From NCBI GenBank assembly GCA_023853785.1, contig JAJIRX010000082.1, positions 1-48,739 of the forward strand: a stretch of DNA of 48,739 bases. Reading direction: 5' to 3'. The notes below the pieces were generated by a model that did not search any database, had not been told where the DNA came from, and worked only from the letters and a program-made list of their open reading frames with translations. How positions within the stretch are numbered: the stretch's first letter is position 1; each line of letters begins with the position of its first letter. The DNA is from Psilocybe azurescens (Eukaryota > Basidiomycota > Agaricomycetes > Agaricales > Agrocybaceae). Position numbers and translations under genes: made by a program. Below, one piece after another: positions 11,579 to 22,242 of the stretch.

Positions 11579-13847
11579 GCGTGCTTGCGTGCATTTGCGT
11601 GCCACGCAACCTGGACTTAGTACATGCATTTGAGTGTAAAGTTGGTTTATTTTTATGAATAATATTAATGTTGCCATCCATTTACTGTTGATTACGGTGA
11701 CTTGACTTGGACTTGTATCAAGTCCGTGCTTTCTGACACCTTTCCGTGCTGAAGTTGGTTCTATGTAAGGCTCATTTAACTACTGTGTCCCACCTACTCT
11801 TAATAAAAATTTTCTTGTAATGCACTCAATATTGCTGCCATGTGCGCAGTTCTGCTTAGGGAAAACAGATACTACTACAGTTTGTGCACCTTCTTAGTAA
11901 ATTTGTAGTGACTCAACACCGTATGAGTTGAGTATGAGTCTCAATTGTAATCGTGTGACATCAGTACTCAATCATCGGAGCACAACCTAAACAACAAGCA
12001 CGTAACAAGTACAGCGAGGAATATATTTATACTTGTAGATATCAAGTTTGTACTGTATTAGGATCAGTAGATCACATATATTTAAAGACGTAGCCACAGG
12101 CAACACTTAACGCTGTAGAGTCGGTGCGCCGGCACCATACTTGGCAAAAATTCTTAACAGTAATAGCCTTTCACCGCCGAAGATTTTTGTGCCTTGTTAT
12201 TTCTCTCAACCTCGTCTCCACCACTCCCTGTTTGAATAATATACACTGTTAAACACGCAACTTGTACATAAATGCATTCAGCCAACACTCAACACACATT
12301 CAGCCACTCACAACCGACACTCAACCGCACGCAACCTGCACACAGCCACCACGCAACTACACACAGCCACCACGCAACCACCGCGCAATCACAGTCAACC
12401 TACGCGCAAGTACCACGCAATCAATATTTAGATGCACGCAAGTGCACTCGGTCAGTGCTCAGTATTCCTCACCTACACAAAGCTGTATCAAAATAAATTA
12501 AACACACTTGGCATATTAGTATTTATGTTTCAACTTGCTACAGTCATTAACCGGTCAATGAGGCACCCAAATAAAGATCAGCCTCATAAATTTTAAATAC
12601 AAGGAATATGGACATTATGAACTGAGAAAGTATGCGCATACATCATATCCTATGTAATATCTAGTTACAAACTCAAATTTTAATTGTCGAATGATATATC
12701 GCATGTTATCAGTACCGCAAACGAAGATCAGTGTGAAACCAGTCAATGAGGCAGGTGTCACGTTATCCTAATATGGGTATTTTGCTTGGCCACTTTCCCT
12801 GCCAGCAAGTGTGACATAATGTGACTCTCCTCATCTGCTCATCCATTTCAAGTGCGATTTTGTCCTTTCAATTGTTTTTGGTTCACTGGAACGTCGGCTC
12901 AACTCCAAACTCTTGTATTTGAATATATTTTGAATTTTTAAGATATTATCAAACAAAAATAGCTCTTTTCCAAGATTTAGTGCCAAGATTGCTCAGATAA
13001 ATATTCTGTTTTGTGGTGAATGAACACCTATTTACAGATATCAAGAGATCGAAATATACTACGCCTTAGAAACTTTAGATTGTTGTAAAGGCTATATATG
13101 CGCACGCAACGAACCAAAAATTAAGAAGATAGCATAAGAACTGGCTGCGGAAAAGTGTTTTGACTCATTGACTAGTGTGACTCATTGACCGGTTAATGAC
13201 TGTATCCGACTCCAAATTGACGTTTTAGATGTGTAATCACCGTGAATTGTCTGCGTTGAAATGATTATTTTCATTCCTTATGTTTCAACTTTCCGTATTA
13301 CTTCAAATTTGAGTTTTAGATGAGTAAACTCCGCCAAATTTCCTTGTTGAGATGATTCCTATTGCAAATTGAGCTGCGATTGTGGTCTCTGTTGCTACCT
13401 TCGCTTTTAAATTCATTGTTTCAAGCCCTTGCATATTTATACTCAATGTGAACAAGAGCAGAGAATATCCTGTTAACTGATTTCCCCCTCCCTTCCCAAT
13501 CTTTGGCAGTCACGGCCTCATATTTAAATATAAACCGCAACAAGATGATCATTGTAAGTTCATAAATTAACATGAATGACATACTGGCCTTATATCTTTC
13601 GAGGAAGCGAAGCGAGAGCTAATTAGCCGTAGATATAAGATACCACAAGTTAGTAGTAGAGAGTTGGATTGATTTCTCATAATTTATTTATCGCAAATAC
13701 ACGCACATATACATTGGGTTGACCAACTAAATTAAGTAAGTTGCGCATATTCACGCTTGTATGATCAAAGTCTACGCAAATGCACGCAAATGTTGCACAT
13801 ATTTGCTTGCGTGCACTTGTGCGGCACTCAAGCGCACGCAAGCACGC
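11579..13847. mobile_element. candidate 2.27 kb non-autonomous DNA element with ~30 bp terminal inverted repeats
   Basis: The left end at 11579-11610 starts GCGTGCTTGCGTGC. The reverse complement of 13817-13847 starts with the same 14 bases and then matches the next ~17 with four or five differences. Clusters of the motif CACGCAA / ACGCAA occur at both ends and again at 12330-12440. The interior has no coding pattern and contains the MITE at 12539-13204. No target-site duplication could be identified, so the exact boundaries are uncertain. Confidence 0.5.
12539..13204. mobile_element. Tc1/mariner- or pogo-like MITE with TA target duplication
   Basis: The inverted repeats at 12541-12562 and 13181-13202 are identical over 22 bp and begin CAGTCATTAACCGGTCAA. 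Each is bordered by TA, as expected for Tc1/mariner/pogo integration. A shorter relative (CCAGTCAATGAGGCA) lies at ~12738, and an inverted partner GACTCATTGAC lies inside the right end at ~13162. The 664 bp unit is AT-rich and has no transposase, so it would need one in trans. Confidence 0.75.
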
Positions 13848-14333
13848 AACCTTGCCACGCATTTCCTGATGCCCGCGCGACGGCATACAATGAAGAAACG
13901 CGAGTGCGCGGGAGCGTACAAATCATCGACTCTGGAGCCAAATCAAGGCGGAGGATCGTAGTAGTGATAAATAGGGGAAATGAAGGAGATTGGAGAATGG
14001 ATAGATGAACTGTGTGCTCCAGCGCGTATGATGCTTTAGGGTACGGTATTAGTGGATTTGGCAGTGAAAAGAAGAAAAAAAGAAAAAGGTGAAGGTGAAA
14101 GTGAAGGTGAAAGTCAGTGGAGGATAAATGGTGGGAGCGAAGGTAAAACTGCGAAGACAATGGAGATGTGTAAAAGTTGAAATTTAAAAATAAAAAATGG
14201 GGGTTTGATAACAAAGTGAATGCGCAGAGGGAGTGGTGAGAAGTGGGATGTCAGAAGGGACACGATAAAGGGAAAGGGATAAGCGGAAGTAGGGAGGATG
14301 TGAACGTGAATGCCAATCCAACAAACCGCGGAA
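13848..14333. other. purine-rich spacer
   Basis: Contains short GTGAAGGTGAAA runs near 14085-14115. No gene recognised. Confidence 0.45.
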
Positions 14334-14470
14334 AGCATAGTGTCAGTCTATGCAAAAGAGCGTCAAAATTGCAGTGCCCGCGCCAATCACAAAGGGAACT
14401 TACGGAGTCGGTAGTGATATAACCGTTATCCCTGGTGTTCTTGGTCTGCAATTTGTGCCTATCTCCCTCT
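14334..14470 (-). pseudogene. relic of a DUF4360 gene (3' exons)
   Basis: On the minus strand this stretch repeats the end of the intact gene at 15277-16445. It has an exon ending in N-x-GYITTDS, a GTAAGTTCCCTTT donor, an intron ending TTTTGCATAG and the start of the next exon. Matching is about 80% over ~105 bp at the DNA level, introns included. Only this fragment remains, directly downstream of the intact copy, which suggests a tandem duplicate that decayed. Confidence 0.65.
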
Positions 14471-14519
14471 TTACTGCAAAGGCGTTTGATTTCAGGTATT
14501 CCAATTCCTTCTTTCAAGC

Positions 14520-14735
14520 CGAGGCCGAGGCATATTTACCGATTGTGATGAACTTTCTGAATGGTGCATCAAGAAACGGACCCCATGTTAATCAATGATC
14601 TTATATAACTCGAGAAAGCGATTAAGACGAGATTACGAATTTGCAATGAGCAAGTATGGTTGAATTTGAGGCTCGTGGGAGCTCTGTCGAGCTAATCAGT
14701 GAATTACGGGACTCTTGATAATGGCCGTCGTCTCT
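14520..14735 (+). pseudogene. possible relic of the NACHT gene C-terminal region
   Basis: The plus strand encodes a YLPIVMNFLN...NGPHVNQ segment that aligns with YLRMVTEFLN...AGPHAVNQ of the NACHT gene (10021-10090). After a gap, NEQVWLN and a SELI segment echo GEQWNF and AELV further along. The DNA match is patchy, roughly two thirds over ~70 bp. It would be a third member of the same family in the window. Confidence 0.4.
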
Positions 14736-15276
14736 TGTCCGTAAGCAAGAATATGTTCATATCTAGGCGCGCAATAAGACGAAGTACACTGTGGGAGTCT
14801 CCATAACAGTATCCGTGGCGTCCATAAGATCATTTATGAACAAATAACACTGATACCAGATTTCACGCCCACGAGCAGCGGATACAAGTTCCACTGGGAT
14901 ATCATATCGATAACTCTTCATACGGTGTACAATGGATATTATGTTCTCAAAGAGGAAGACATCCTGTCATTGTTCTGGTCGGCTTCAGACGGCACGTATG
15001 TTATGCCATTGGCTCCGTTAATCAGACTGCATGCTAGTATGTTTGCAAGTAAAGGTAGAACGTGCATATCCGAAATAAATATGCATTTAATTTTTCCTCG
15101 TAGTTAGTACACTCCCACGTCCACAATCAGAGTCGTTACAAAAAAAAAAAAACAGAAGAAAACAATTAATTGTTCATCACGTCCAGGCTGCCTCGAGCGA
15201 TATCCATTCGTTCCAGAGTGAAATCCCATGTCTCATCGCCAGCGTGTTGTGCGCCTGGACCTTGAGCTGCAGCCAT
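14736..15276. other. spacer, nothing recognised
   Basis: No exon could be tied to a neighbouring gene. An A run sits at 15139-15151, just beyond the 3' end of the DUF4360 gene. Confidence 0.45.
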
Positions 15277-16445
15277 TTAACACTTCAGCCATTGGAAGTT
15301 GAAAGTCTGCAAATGTGACTTTAGTATAGGTCGGAAAAGTTGAGATAATTAAAGTGAAACAAACCGTGGAAAGCGCAGTGTCGATCTATGCAAAAAGCAT
15401 CAAAAATTCAATGCCTGTGTCAATAATAAAGGGAACTTACGGAGTCGGTAGCGATGTAACCGCTTCCCTTTGTGTTCTTGGAGTTGCTGACACGGAGGTC
15501 GCTCTGGATGTTGAGGACCGAAGACACACCGCATGGAGAGGTGACGGTGGAGACGAGATCGAAAGCATCACGGTAGGTATAGTCGGCACCTAGACATCAG
15601 AGGTAAGCTTGTTTTGTCTGTGGGAAATTAGGCGCATTAGATTATTCACCATCAACGGGACCGGTGAGGTCAGAGCGTGCGGTCGCTACATATCGAGGTC
15701 AGAACGACATGCTTATTTGACACAGGCATTCAAATGAATGGCACCTTGGGTCACGACTCCTTGGACTGTCCGAGTGTTATTTAAAGCGAACGCGATGCTT
15801 GCGATCAAGAATGGAGCTTACAGTAGTAGATGGATTGTTGCGCAGCAGTGACAGATTTGTCGAGTTGATAGTATCCACGCTAACAGAAGAATTAGTGGTG
15901 TATATTGGTACAGCCAACGATAGGCGACTAACGTAGTCGACGGTAGCAACGCCGAAAGTGAAACCGGGAGGGACGCTAAGTAGAGGAGGTGATTCGGTAA
16001 TCTTTGACACTACCGAGACATTTGCAACTTACTTGACTCCCAAAGTCAATTGACAGTTCTTGCGATTTTGGCTGATGGAGATTCCAGGGCCGGCTTCCGC
16101 AAAGAACTGACTGAACGTCACAGTGACTGCAGTGCGATCAGCTAGCGAGAACACGTCAAGATCGTCGCGAAAGCATTGAAGACAAAGTTGCACGAACGGT
16201 TGAGGAGGTAGTAGGTTGATCCTGGTGGACATCCAGAGCCGTTGACTCCAAGAGACGTGCTATCGGTACAGTGTCAGTGAATTCAGATTGATACGTCGAG
16301 AATGGACAGCGTACATGTTGAAGCCAACGGGTGCTGGGACGACGACTGGAATGGTTCCAGGGCTCTCGCCAGACCTTTGGGGAGCGGCTAAAGCAGCGAT
16401 GGCGACGATGAGCAAAGTAGCAGCAGATGCGAAGAAGTTGCACAT
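15277..16445 (-). CDS. secreted DUF4360-domain protein
   Basis: A ten-exon model stays in frame from ATG 16445 to TAA 15279-15277 with no damage. The N-terminus MCNFFASAATLLIVAIAALA is a clear signal peptide. The mature part has the DUF4360 hallmarks: GSGCPPGSTYYLL, then DRTAVTVTFSQFFAEAGPGI, NRKNCQLTLGV, PPGFTFGVATVDY, a RGYYQLD block, SDLTGPVDG, the SPCGVSSVLNIQSDLRV strand, and a final FNFQWLKC. Introns include 16260-16314, 16142-16197 (GTTCGT donor) and ~15966-16032, each ~50-70 bp. DUF4360 proteins are secreted fungal proteins of unknown function, often with conserved cysteines. A TATA-like box lies ~45 bp upstream of the ATG. It has a diverged relative at 18810 and a decayed copy at 14334. 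Confidence 0.85.
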
Positions 16446-16489
16446 AATTTGGGATTTTGGGATGCTTTTACTTCACTAAAACACGTCTG

Positions 16490-16498
16490 CCTTTATAC
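16490..16498 (-). promoter_or_regulatory. TATA-like box of the DUF4360 gene
   Basis: The minus strand reads TTGTATAAAGGCAG here, 45-53 bp upstream of the ATG at 16445. That fits a TATA box with a short 5' leader. Confidence 0.55.
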
Positions 16499-18809
16499 AA
16501 AAGTCGCGTCCTACAAGCTGGATATGCATTGTCGTGTTCAACACTAAGTTATTCAGAGTTTGGCTGACGGCGCTGGATTACCGCAGTACTGCCACTGGAG
16601 ATCACACGATTTGGAAGCTTTCCAAAGATGATTCTATTGACCGGAGACTATAGTCAGTCATAGCAGATGTACGCTATGCATTTGGGGTCTGCATGACGGA
16701 GGTCAAATCGTACCATAATGTTCGAACTCGAGGCCAGCCTTAATTTCTCTCCAATAAATCGGGTGGTTCTGTGAGAATTGAGATCACAATCTAATTGCCA
16801 TACGAGTCGGTTTTCAAGCTGATCAAATGGGATAGAAATCTTACATGCGGTTGATCCATCCCAAAGTGGTTTGAACGAATGTGAACGACTATCTTCGCAT
16901 CTGGATAAACCAAGGAAATTTAATCGTGTGTAACATCGGTGATATACCCTCACATTTGGGCCCATCGCCTTTCAAAAAATCCGTTCTTTGATTGAAATTG
17001 CAGTCATCGTTGTTTTTGGTGGTCGATTGCTTTGGCATTGTGGGATTAATCATGAAAGAATTATATTTTTCGCAAAAACTCTGGAGTGGCGGACGAAGAG
17101 CGATTCGAAGTACAAAAGTCAGGTCCGATCAAATTGGCACGGACCATGGACCAATACAGTAGGGAAGAAGAGTTGGAAGGATAGATTTTCCAGGGCCTCC
17201 CAAGAGGATTTGAGGACGGATAACTTGTTCTTGTTCTCAATGTCGCCGAGATGTCTACAAATTCCAAAGAAATTCCGCTGAACACGTATACTACGATAGA
17301 TTTCGAGTATATGCACGTATTTTTGTGTTCAAATCATCCGAAAAGAGCTTGGCGCGACTGTTACGAATCTTGAATAGGACACGAGGAAGAAGATTCCGTT
17401 AGCTAATTGTTGAATTTGGGAGTTTGATAGGTGCAAATCGACTAACCCCTACAAAACCTTATGATACTGTTCTTTCTAGATCAAAATGACCACATGAGAG
17501 CGCAGAATGGATCCAATGCGTGAACAAGAACAAGACGAGACGAGAGGAACGAGGTTGCCTATGTCGGAGGTAAAGAAGCAAAGAAGATTTATTTCAAATC
17601 GTCGCTGAATTCTTTGTGGACCTAAGACGGTGATGGCAAACAATGCTGGATCATCTTATCTTATCACATTTACATAGTTGTCAGGTAACCCTGTGCAGTC
17701 GTCCATCTAGTGCTTGGCTCCATGCACGCTCCTCGTCAAACAGAGGCAAAAGTTAATGTTCAAGACTATTTCCAGCAGGTTAATCGGCGTAGATTCTTGA
17801 ACTTGATTCAATCCCGAAGTCATGACTCTTGAGAACACAATTGTATTCAATACATTCCCATCGAGATTCTGGGATTGATATTTAGCTTCTGTAGTCTATT
17901 CCTCAGATCCGTATTATATATATATCTAATCACGAACAAATAAGATCATAAAAACACCAACTAATGGACTACAACACAGAAATCCTCAATCCCTAGTCAA
18001 TGTTATTCATCTCGTTCTAGGGTATAAACGGCTCTATTTCCTGCATCATCAATAGAAGTACAACCCCTAGCACTTTTGCCAAAGTCACTTATCTATACGC
18101 TAATGAGCAGCATCGCCATCACTTTTATATATTCGGCCGACGGTTTAGTTATATATCCCGTTGTGACGATCTAGAACATCGCCATGTAAAGGCCGCTCTC
18201 ATGTTCAATTGTATTATCCCTTTCTCGGGACTCGATTTTGAGGCCATCAAACGTTGGTGAACCTAAATTTTATGGCATCTGCAAGAGGACCGAAGACGCA
18301 TCTAGGCTTAAAGTCATTATCCACGATGACTATCATTCTTCTCCCTCCGCACCCAAAATCCAAGCATATTTCTCCATAGGGTTCCAGTAATCATCGTGCT
18401 GATTATCGACTTCTTAATTGCGACCCATGTTGACTTAATTCAGCAGTGTATTCCTCTCTGTAGTAATTCCGCTTCTGTCATATTGATGTGCCTATGGATG
18501 GTGGCTTCCAGGAGTCATGCAGATTTCTCTGGCATATTGTCCGACTGCCGCTACTATTGGCGAAGTGTGTCTCAATCATACGTAGCGAGAGGACTCGTAG
18601 CTTGTAGCCTTACTAGATACATGAAGTGGTAGGTAAGCTCTCGTATTAATCCGGTCACAATTCTTAAGAGAACGACACAGAAAAATCTTGAATAGTTGGA
18701 GGCTATTGAATATATTGACTTCAAAGCACTAAACATGTAACAAGCCTAATTTTTATCTACGTCCCATTTTCCCGCGCACAGACCGAATACGAAGAAAAAG
18801 GGGATATAA
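16499..18809. other. long spacer with only weak coding signal
   Basis: Apart from the small open frame at 16654-16965, I see nothing recognisable. A second short minus-strand frame at 17061-17316 has no ATG context or family match. The rest is AT-rich. Confidence 0.45.
16654..16965 (-). CDS. hypothetical 103-residue protein
   Basis: A complete minus-strand frame that I do not recognise. It has a PLWDGSTACKISIPFDQLEN segment and an FIGEKLRLASSSN segment whose composition looks protein-like, but there is no signal peptide, membrane segment or known motif. It could be one exon of a larger decayed gene. Confidence 0.2.
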   Translation of the reverse strand: MGPNVRVYHRCYTRLNFLGLSRCEDSRSHSFKPLWDGSTACKISIPFDQLENRLVWQLDCDLNSHRTTRFIGEKLRLASSSNIMVRFDLRHADPKCIAYICYD

Positions 18810-19771
18810 TCAGCAAGTCCTCCAGACAAAGCTACTTTCCTGTAGTAGACATGTGCGTGAGACAATTCTATCAGTTTAACGTCAGATCTCAGAACTTACT
18901 GGAAGGTCAAACGAGTCGAGGATCAAGTATCCCTGCTTGCTGCCGCTGCTGCGCACTCGAATAGCAGTGTTGATGTTGATCAAGGAGGTCTTTCCGCAGG
19001 TGCTCCAGACCGCCGGAGCCAATGTGTTAGAGAGTTTTCTGGAGTCTATATCCAATAAATACCAGCGAGCGAATTAATATAATACTCGCAATTGCAATGA
19101 TAGCAAAGATCGATACCGTTTGCAGTCCCATTGATTGTGCCGGTACCGGTGCTTCCTTCAAGACTGGCTTGGACTGTTGGGGTATGCGATGAGTAACATC
19201 GATAGCGCCTTCTGGAATGTAAAGTTACTAACAGTAGTATGTTGTCGCATAGGACGCTGAGTCCCCCGAGCCGAGGGAATAAGCGCCGTGCTGAAGTGAA
19301 AATTTAGCATCCAAACTGTACTACCATCGCCAAATGGAATGTAATTCATAGCACGTACATAGTTTGCATTGTTGAGAGAGAATTGGTATCCAGCCGGTAC
19401 CCTGATATTATACATATTAGGAGTTATACGGTTTTCAAAGACGACAGTACTCACTGAATGTTTAAAGTCGCTTGACAATTCTTGCGACTGTCACTGTACT
19501 TAGTGCCAGGGCCGGATTGAGCAATGAAACTGGAGTAGATCAGCGAGAAGGCTTTTCCGGTAGCTACGAGAACATAATGTCCATGTCTGTAAATTGGAAA
19601 CGTTCACAGAATTGTGAAAGTACCAGAGATGGCTGCAGTGGTGGTACCAGGAGGACATCCTGTTCCTGCAACGATGTAGTCCGTTCTACATGTTTGTTAG
19701 TGCACTGGGACAGCAATAGGATCGGCGGAGCACTTACACGCTGAAAGCTTGTCCCAAAGTCCCAACGGCAT
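18810..19771 (-). CDS. second DUF4360-domain secreted protein, start unclear
   Basis: An eight-exon minus-strand gene related to 15277-16445, ending TGA 18812-18810. It carries VAGTGCPPGTTT, a KAFSLIYSSFIAQSGPG block, DSRKNCQATLNIQ, VPAGYQFSLNNANY, HGAYSLGSGD, STCGKTSLININTAIRV and a terminal ESSFVWRTC; the final W-x-x-C is shared with the first gene. Introns have canonical ends (for example GTGAGT...ATCAG near 19405-19456). The only nearby ATG (19771) gives MPLGLWDKLSA without a signal peptide. The frame that encodes a signal-like FWSILLCFGHAVGTLGQAFS has no ATG upstream to the first stop. Either the start was lost or an upstream base is wrong; otherwise the gene is clean. Confidence 0.7.
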
Positions 19772-19835
19772 GACCGAAGCAAAGAAGGATGGACCAGAAA
19801 GAGATGCGAAGGGATATTGCGACGATCGAAGGGGA

Positions 19836-22242
19836 GTTGTTTCGTGTAAGAATTTCGATAATTTCTTGCTTTTGGGGGAATCGCGAAGAGCAGCTTGCTG
19901 TTTGACCTTTATTTTTAGACGGTCTGGGAAACCCGGGTGATTTTTGCTCACCATCCTATTCGCCTGCTGCTCTTTCCCGTAGAAGAGCAGGAGGAAAGTC
20001 ACATGGATCGCATTGTCTGCGTATTTCTTGGGATAATGCGCGGACCCAGATGCATGGATGCACAAACCACCTAATCAGCGAGTGCGGCGTGCAGGGATCT
20101 GTTCTGATTTATTATGTTCGGGCTTTCTTTGGGAGGGCGCGTGTGGCCTTTGCCGAGGTTGTGTGGATCTAGACAATCTGGATGCTTGGCATTTGATAAG
20201 CATAGGCGCCGAAAGAACCCTCGAAGCTCGAAGACCTGTCAAACCAGTGCGTGTGTCAAGATCTATGTCAGATGACTGAACGTGTTCAGACGAACGAGGC
20301 TTTGGATCGCGTTCGCAGCGCATGTTCATTTCTCGTACATACGGTCCTTTGTTAAGCGAGATGCACTGCGCAAAGAGTCGGAATAAAGTATCTTTGCGAT
20401 GCGATGATGTCCGCCTTTCGCCCGCCGGGCATAGGTGAAATGGGGAATTAAGTTATTATTTATTCGAGGAATAGCCGGCTTTCATCTTGAAGACGCGTCG
20501 AGTTGGGAAAGAAGTTGATTTTGAGGACTTTGAGATGCTTTAGAACATTCCCATTAATTCTTTTTCAATGGTACCATGAGGGACACAGCATGGTATACCT
20601 GGAGCATTGTCCAACCCGATAATTCATGTGGAACAAATTGACTGAGTATTAATTCTTTTAATCAACCTGGGTGAGGCTTCTTTATGTTCGAAGGACGTTT
20701 AGAGTGCCCCAGCTTGCCATCGACAGTCTTGCGGAGCACTTGCTCATCTTCTTTGGCGTTCTTGTGGAGCAGGGTTATCAACTGTCGTTACCGAGCGGTT
20801 AGCGCTCAGGCGAATAGATCTCAACCCTGACTGTCTTGATGTTCTACGCCCCACTGGGTTCAGCGCCTGCCACTGATCTGTTGCGAAAAATGCAGTGGAC
20901 GAGTTCAATCAACATGGTTATGCAATCGAACAGTACATTTTTGTATTACAATGAGTGAGCACCTTAGGTGGTGTAACGCAACTGAATACAAGCTGTAAAG
21001 ACAAGTTCTTAATTCAATAGTTCCCTCTCATTCCTGTGCTTATGGTGTTTATTTCTTGCTATTTCATACGATTTTTTCTGTGTGGCCGCCTCTTTACCTC
21101 TAAGATACTATTCAAAGGCGCGCAGGCGCCATTGTAATTGCTCCTTTCCTCACCAGCATGTCTTTCTAGAGACAGGATGGTGCCGGAGGATCATCTGATT
21201 TCATCGCAGCCTTTGTTTTTCCTTCAATCTTTCTTTGACCAGATAGAATATCAACCCTTGAAGCACAATATCCTTTCCGTATACCATAAGAGGTAATCTA
21301 TAGCACTATGGGCCCAGTCCCCGAGAACGGATATCTTTTAATTGAAAAACTCTTTGAATCCGGAAAGAACTTGCGTCTCGCATGGAGGGTTTTGGTTATT
21401 CACTTTTAATTCCTCGAATCGAAGCTCGGTCATTTTGGTGGATTCAATTGTTGATTTCTGAGAGGCGCGTCTCCTGTCGATGTAGCTTATAGATAGGCTC
21501 GGATTTCTCGTTCGAAGCAGAAGAGTGCTGCGATAGACGGGGTTTTTAACTGAGATTGAGAGTGTCTGCGTGGGTTGTGTGGGCGCGTCCATGGCGATAC
21601 TCAAACTTTGAGGTAGATAGGTATCTAGATAAGTATGAGAATGTGAGGGAGTGAGTCTGATGACGAAGATTTTTTATGGAAAGATGAAGAGCCATGGTTC
21701 CGTGGATCGATAAACTTCTACCAGATATCCGCCTACGTTGATCTACAATCTAGGATGCATAATTCTAACATGCTCCTGAGTCCTCACTGTGTGAACGTGG
21801 TCCATTACACCAATGGCCTTTATTTACATAGTATGATATTCGGGTGGGGAGGAAACTGACGAGACGACTCCGCTCAGTCTAATCCGAACGCGCTCTGTGA
21901 TACGTGCTCGTAGTTGGGATCTTAGAGGGTTATGTGTGCGCTCAAGCATTCTCCTGTCTCCTCCCTCGAATATCATGGACGCAAACTATCTTATGGTTTG
22001 ACACGACAAACAGGTAGCCCAAGTCTCGTACATCTACCCTCGTGAATAATGAGCAGCCTTGTATGTTCTCGTTAATCCAGAGTCCCGTATGTATGTATAC
22101 TTATGCCGTACTTAATACCGTAGATTCAATTCGTCAGAGAAGACGGAGCCAGGACGCGAACGCGGTACCGTCACCCGTGCAATATTCCATTCGTGCTTCT
22201 GCCAGTGAATGATGCTACACCACTGGCATAGAGATGCACATA
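19836..22242. other. long spacer, no supported gene
   Basis: About 2.4 kb. A minus-strand frame of 88 residues at 21338-21604 has ordinary composition and no motif; I do not call it. No repeats or RNA genes were recognised. Confidence 0.45.

Noticed and set aside
12330..12440. Spaced ACGCAA motifs that look at first like a CRISPR-type array
   Set aside because: This is eukaryotic DNA, the units are short and irregular, and there are no constant-length spacers. They are better read as transposon motifs.
15277..19835. Biosynthetic gene cluster
   Set aside because: No core enzyme (PKS, NRPS, terpene synthase) or tailoring enzyme is visible; the neighbours are secreted DUF4360 proteins and repeats.
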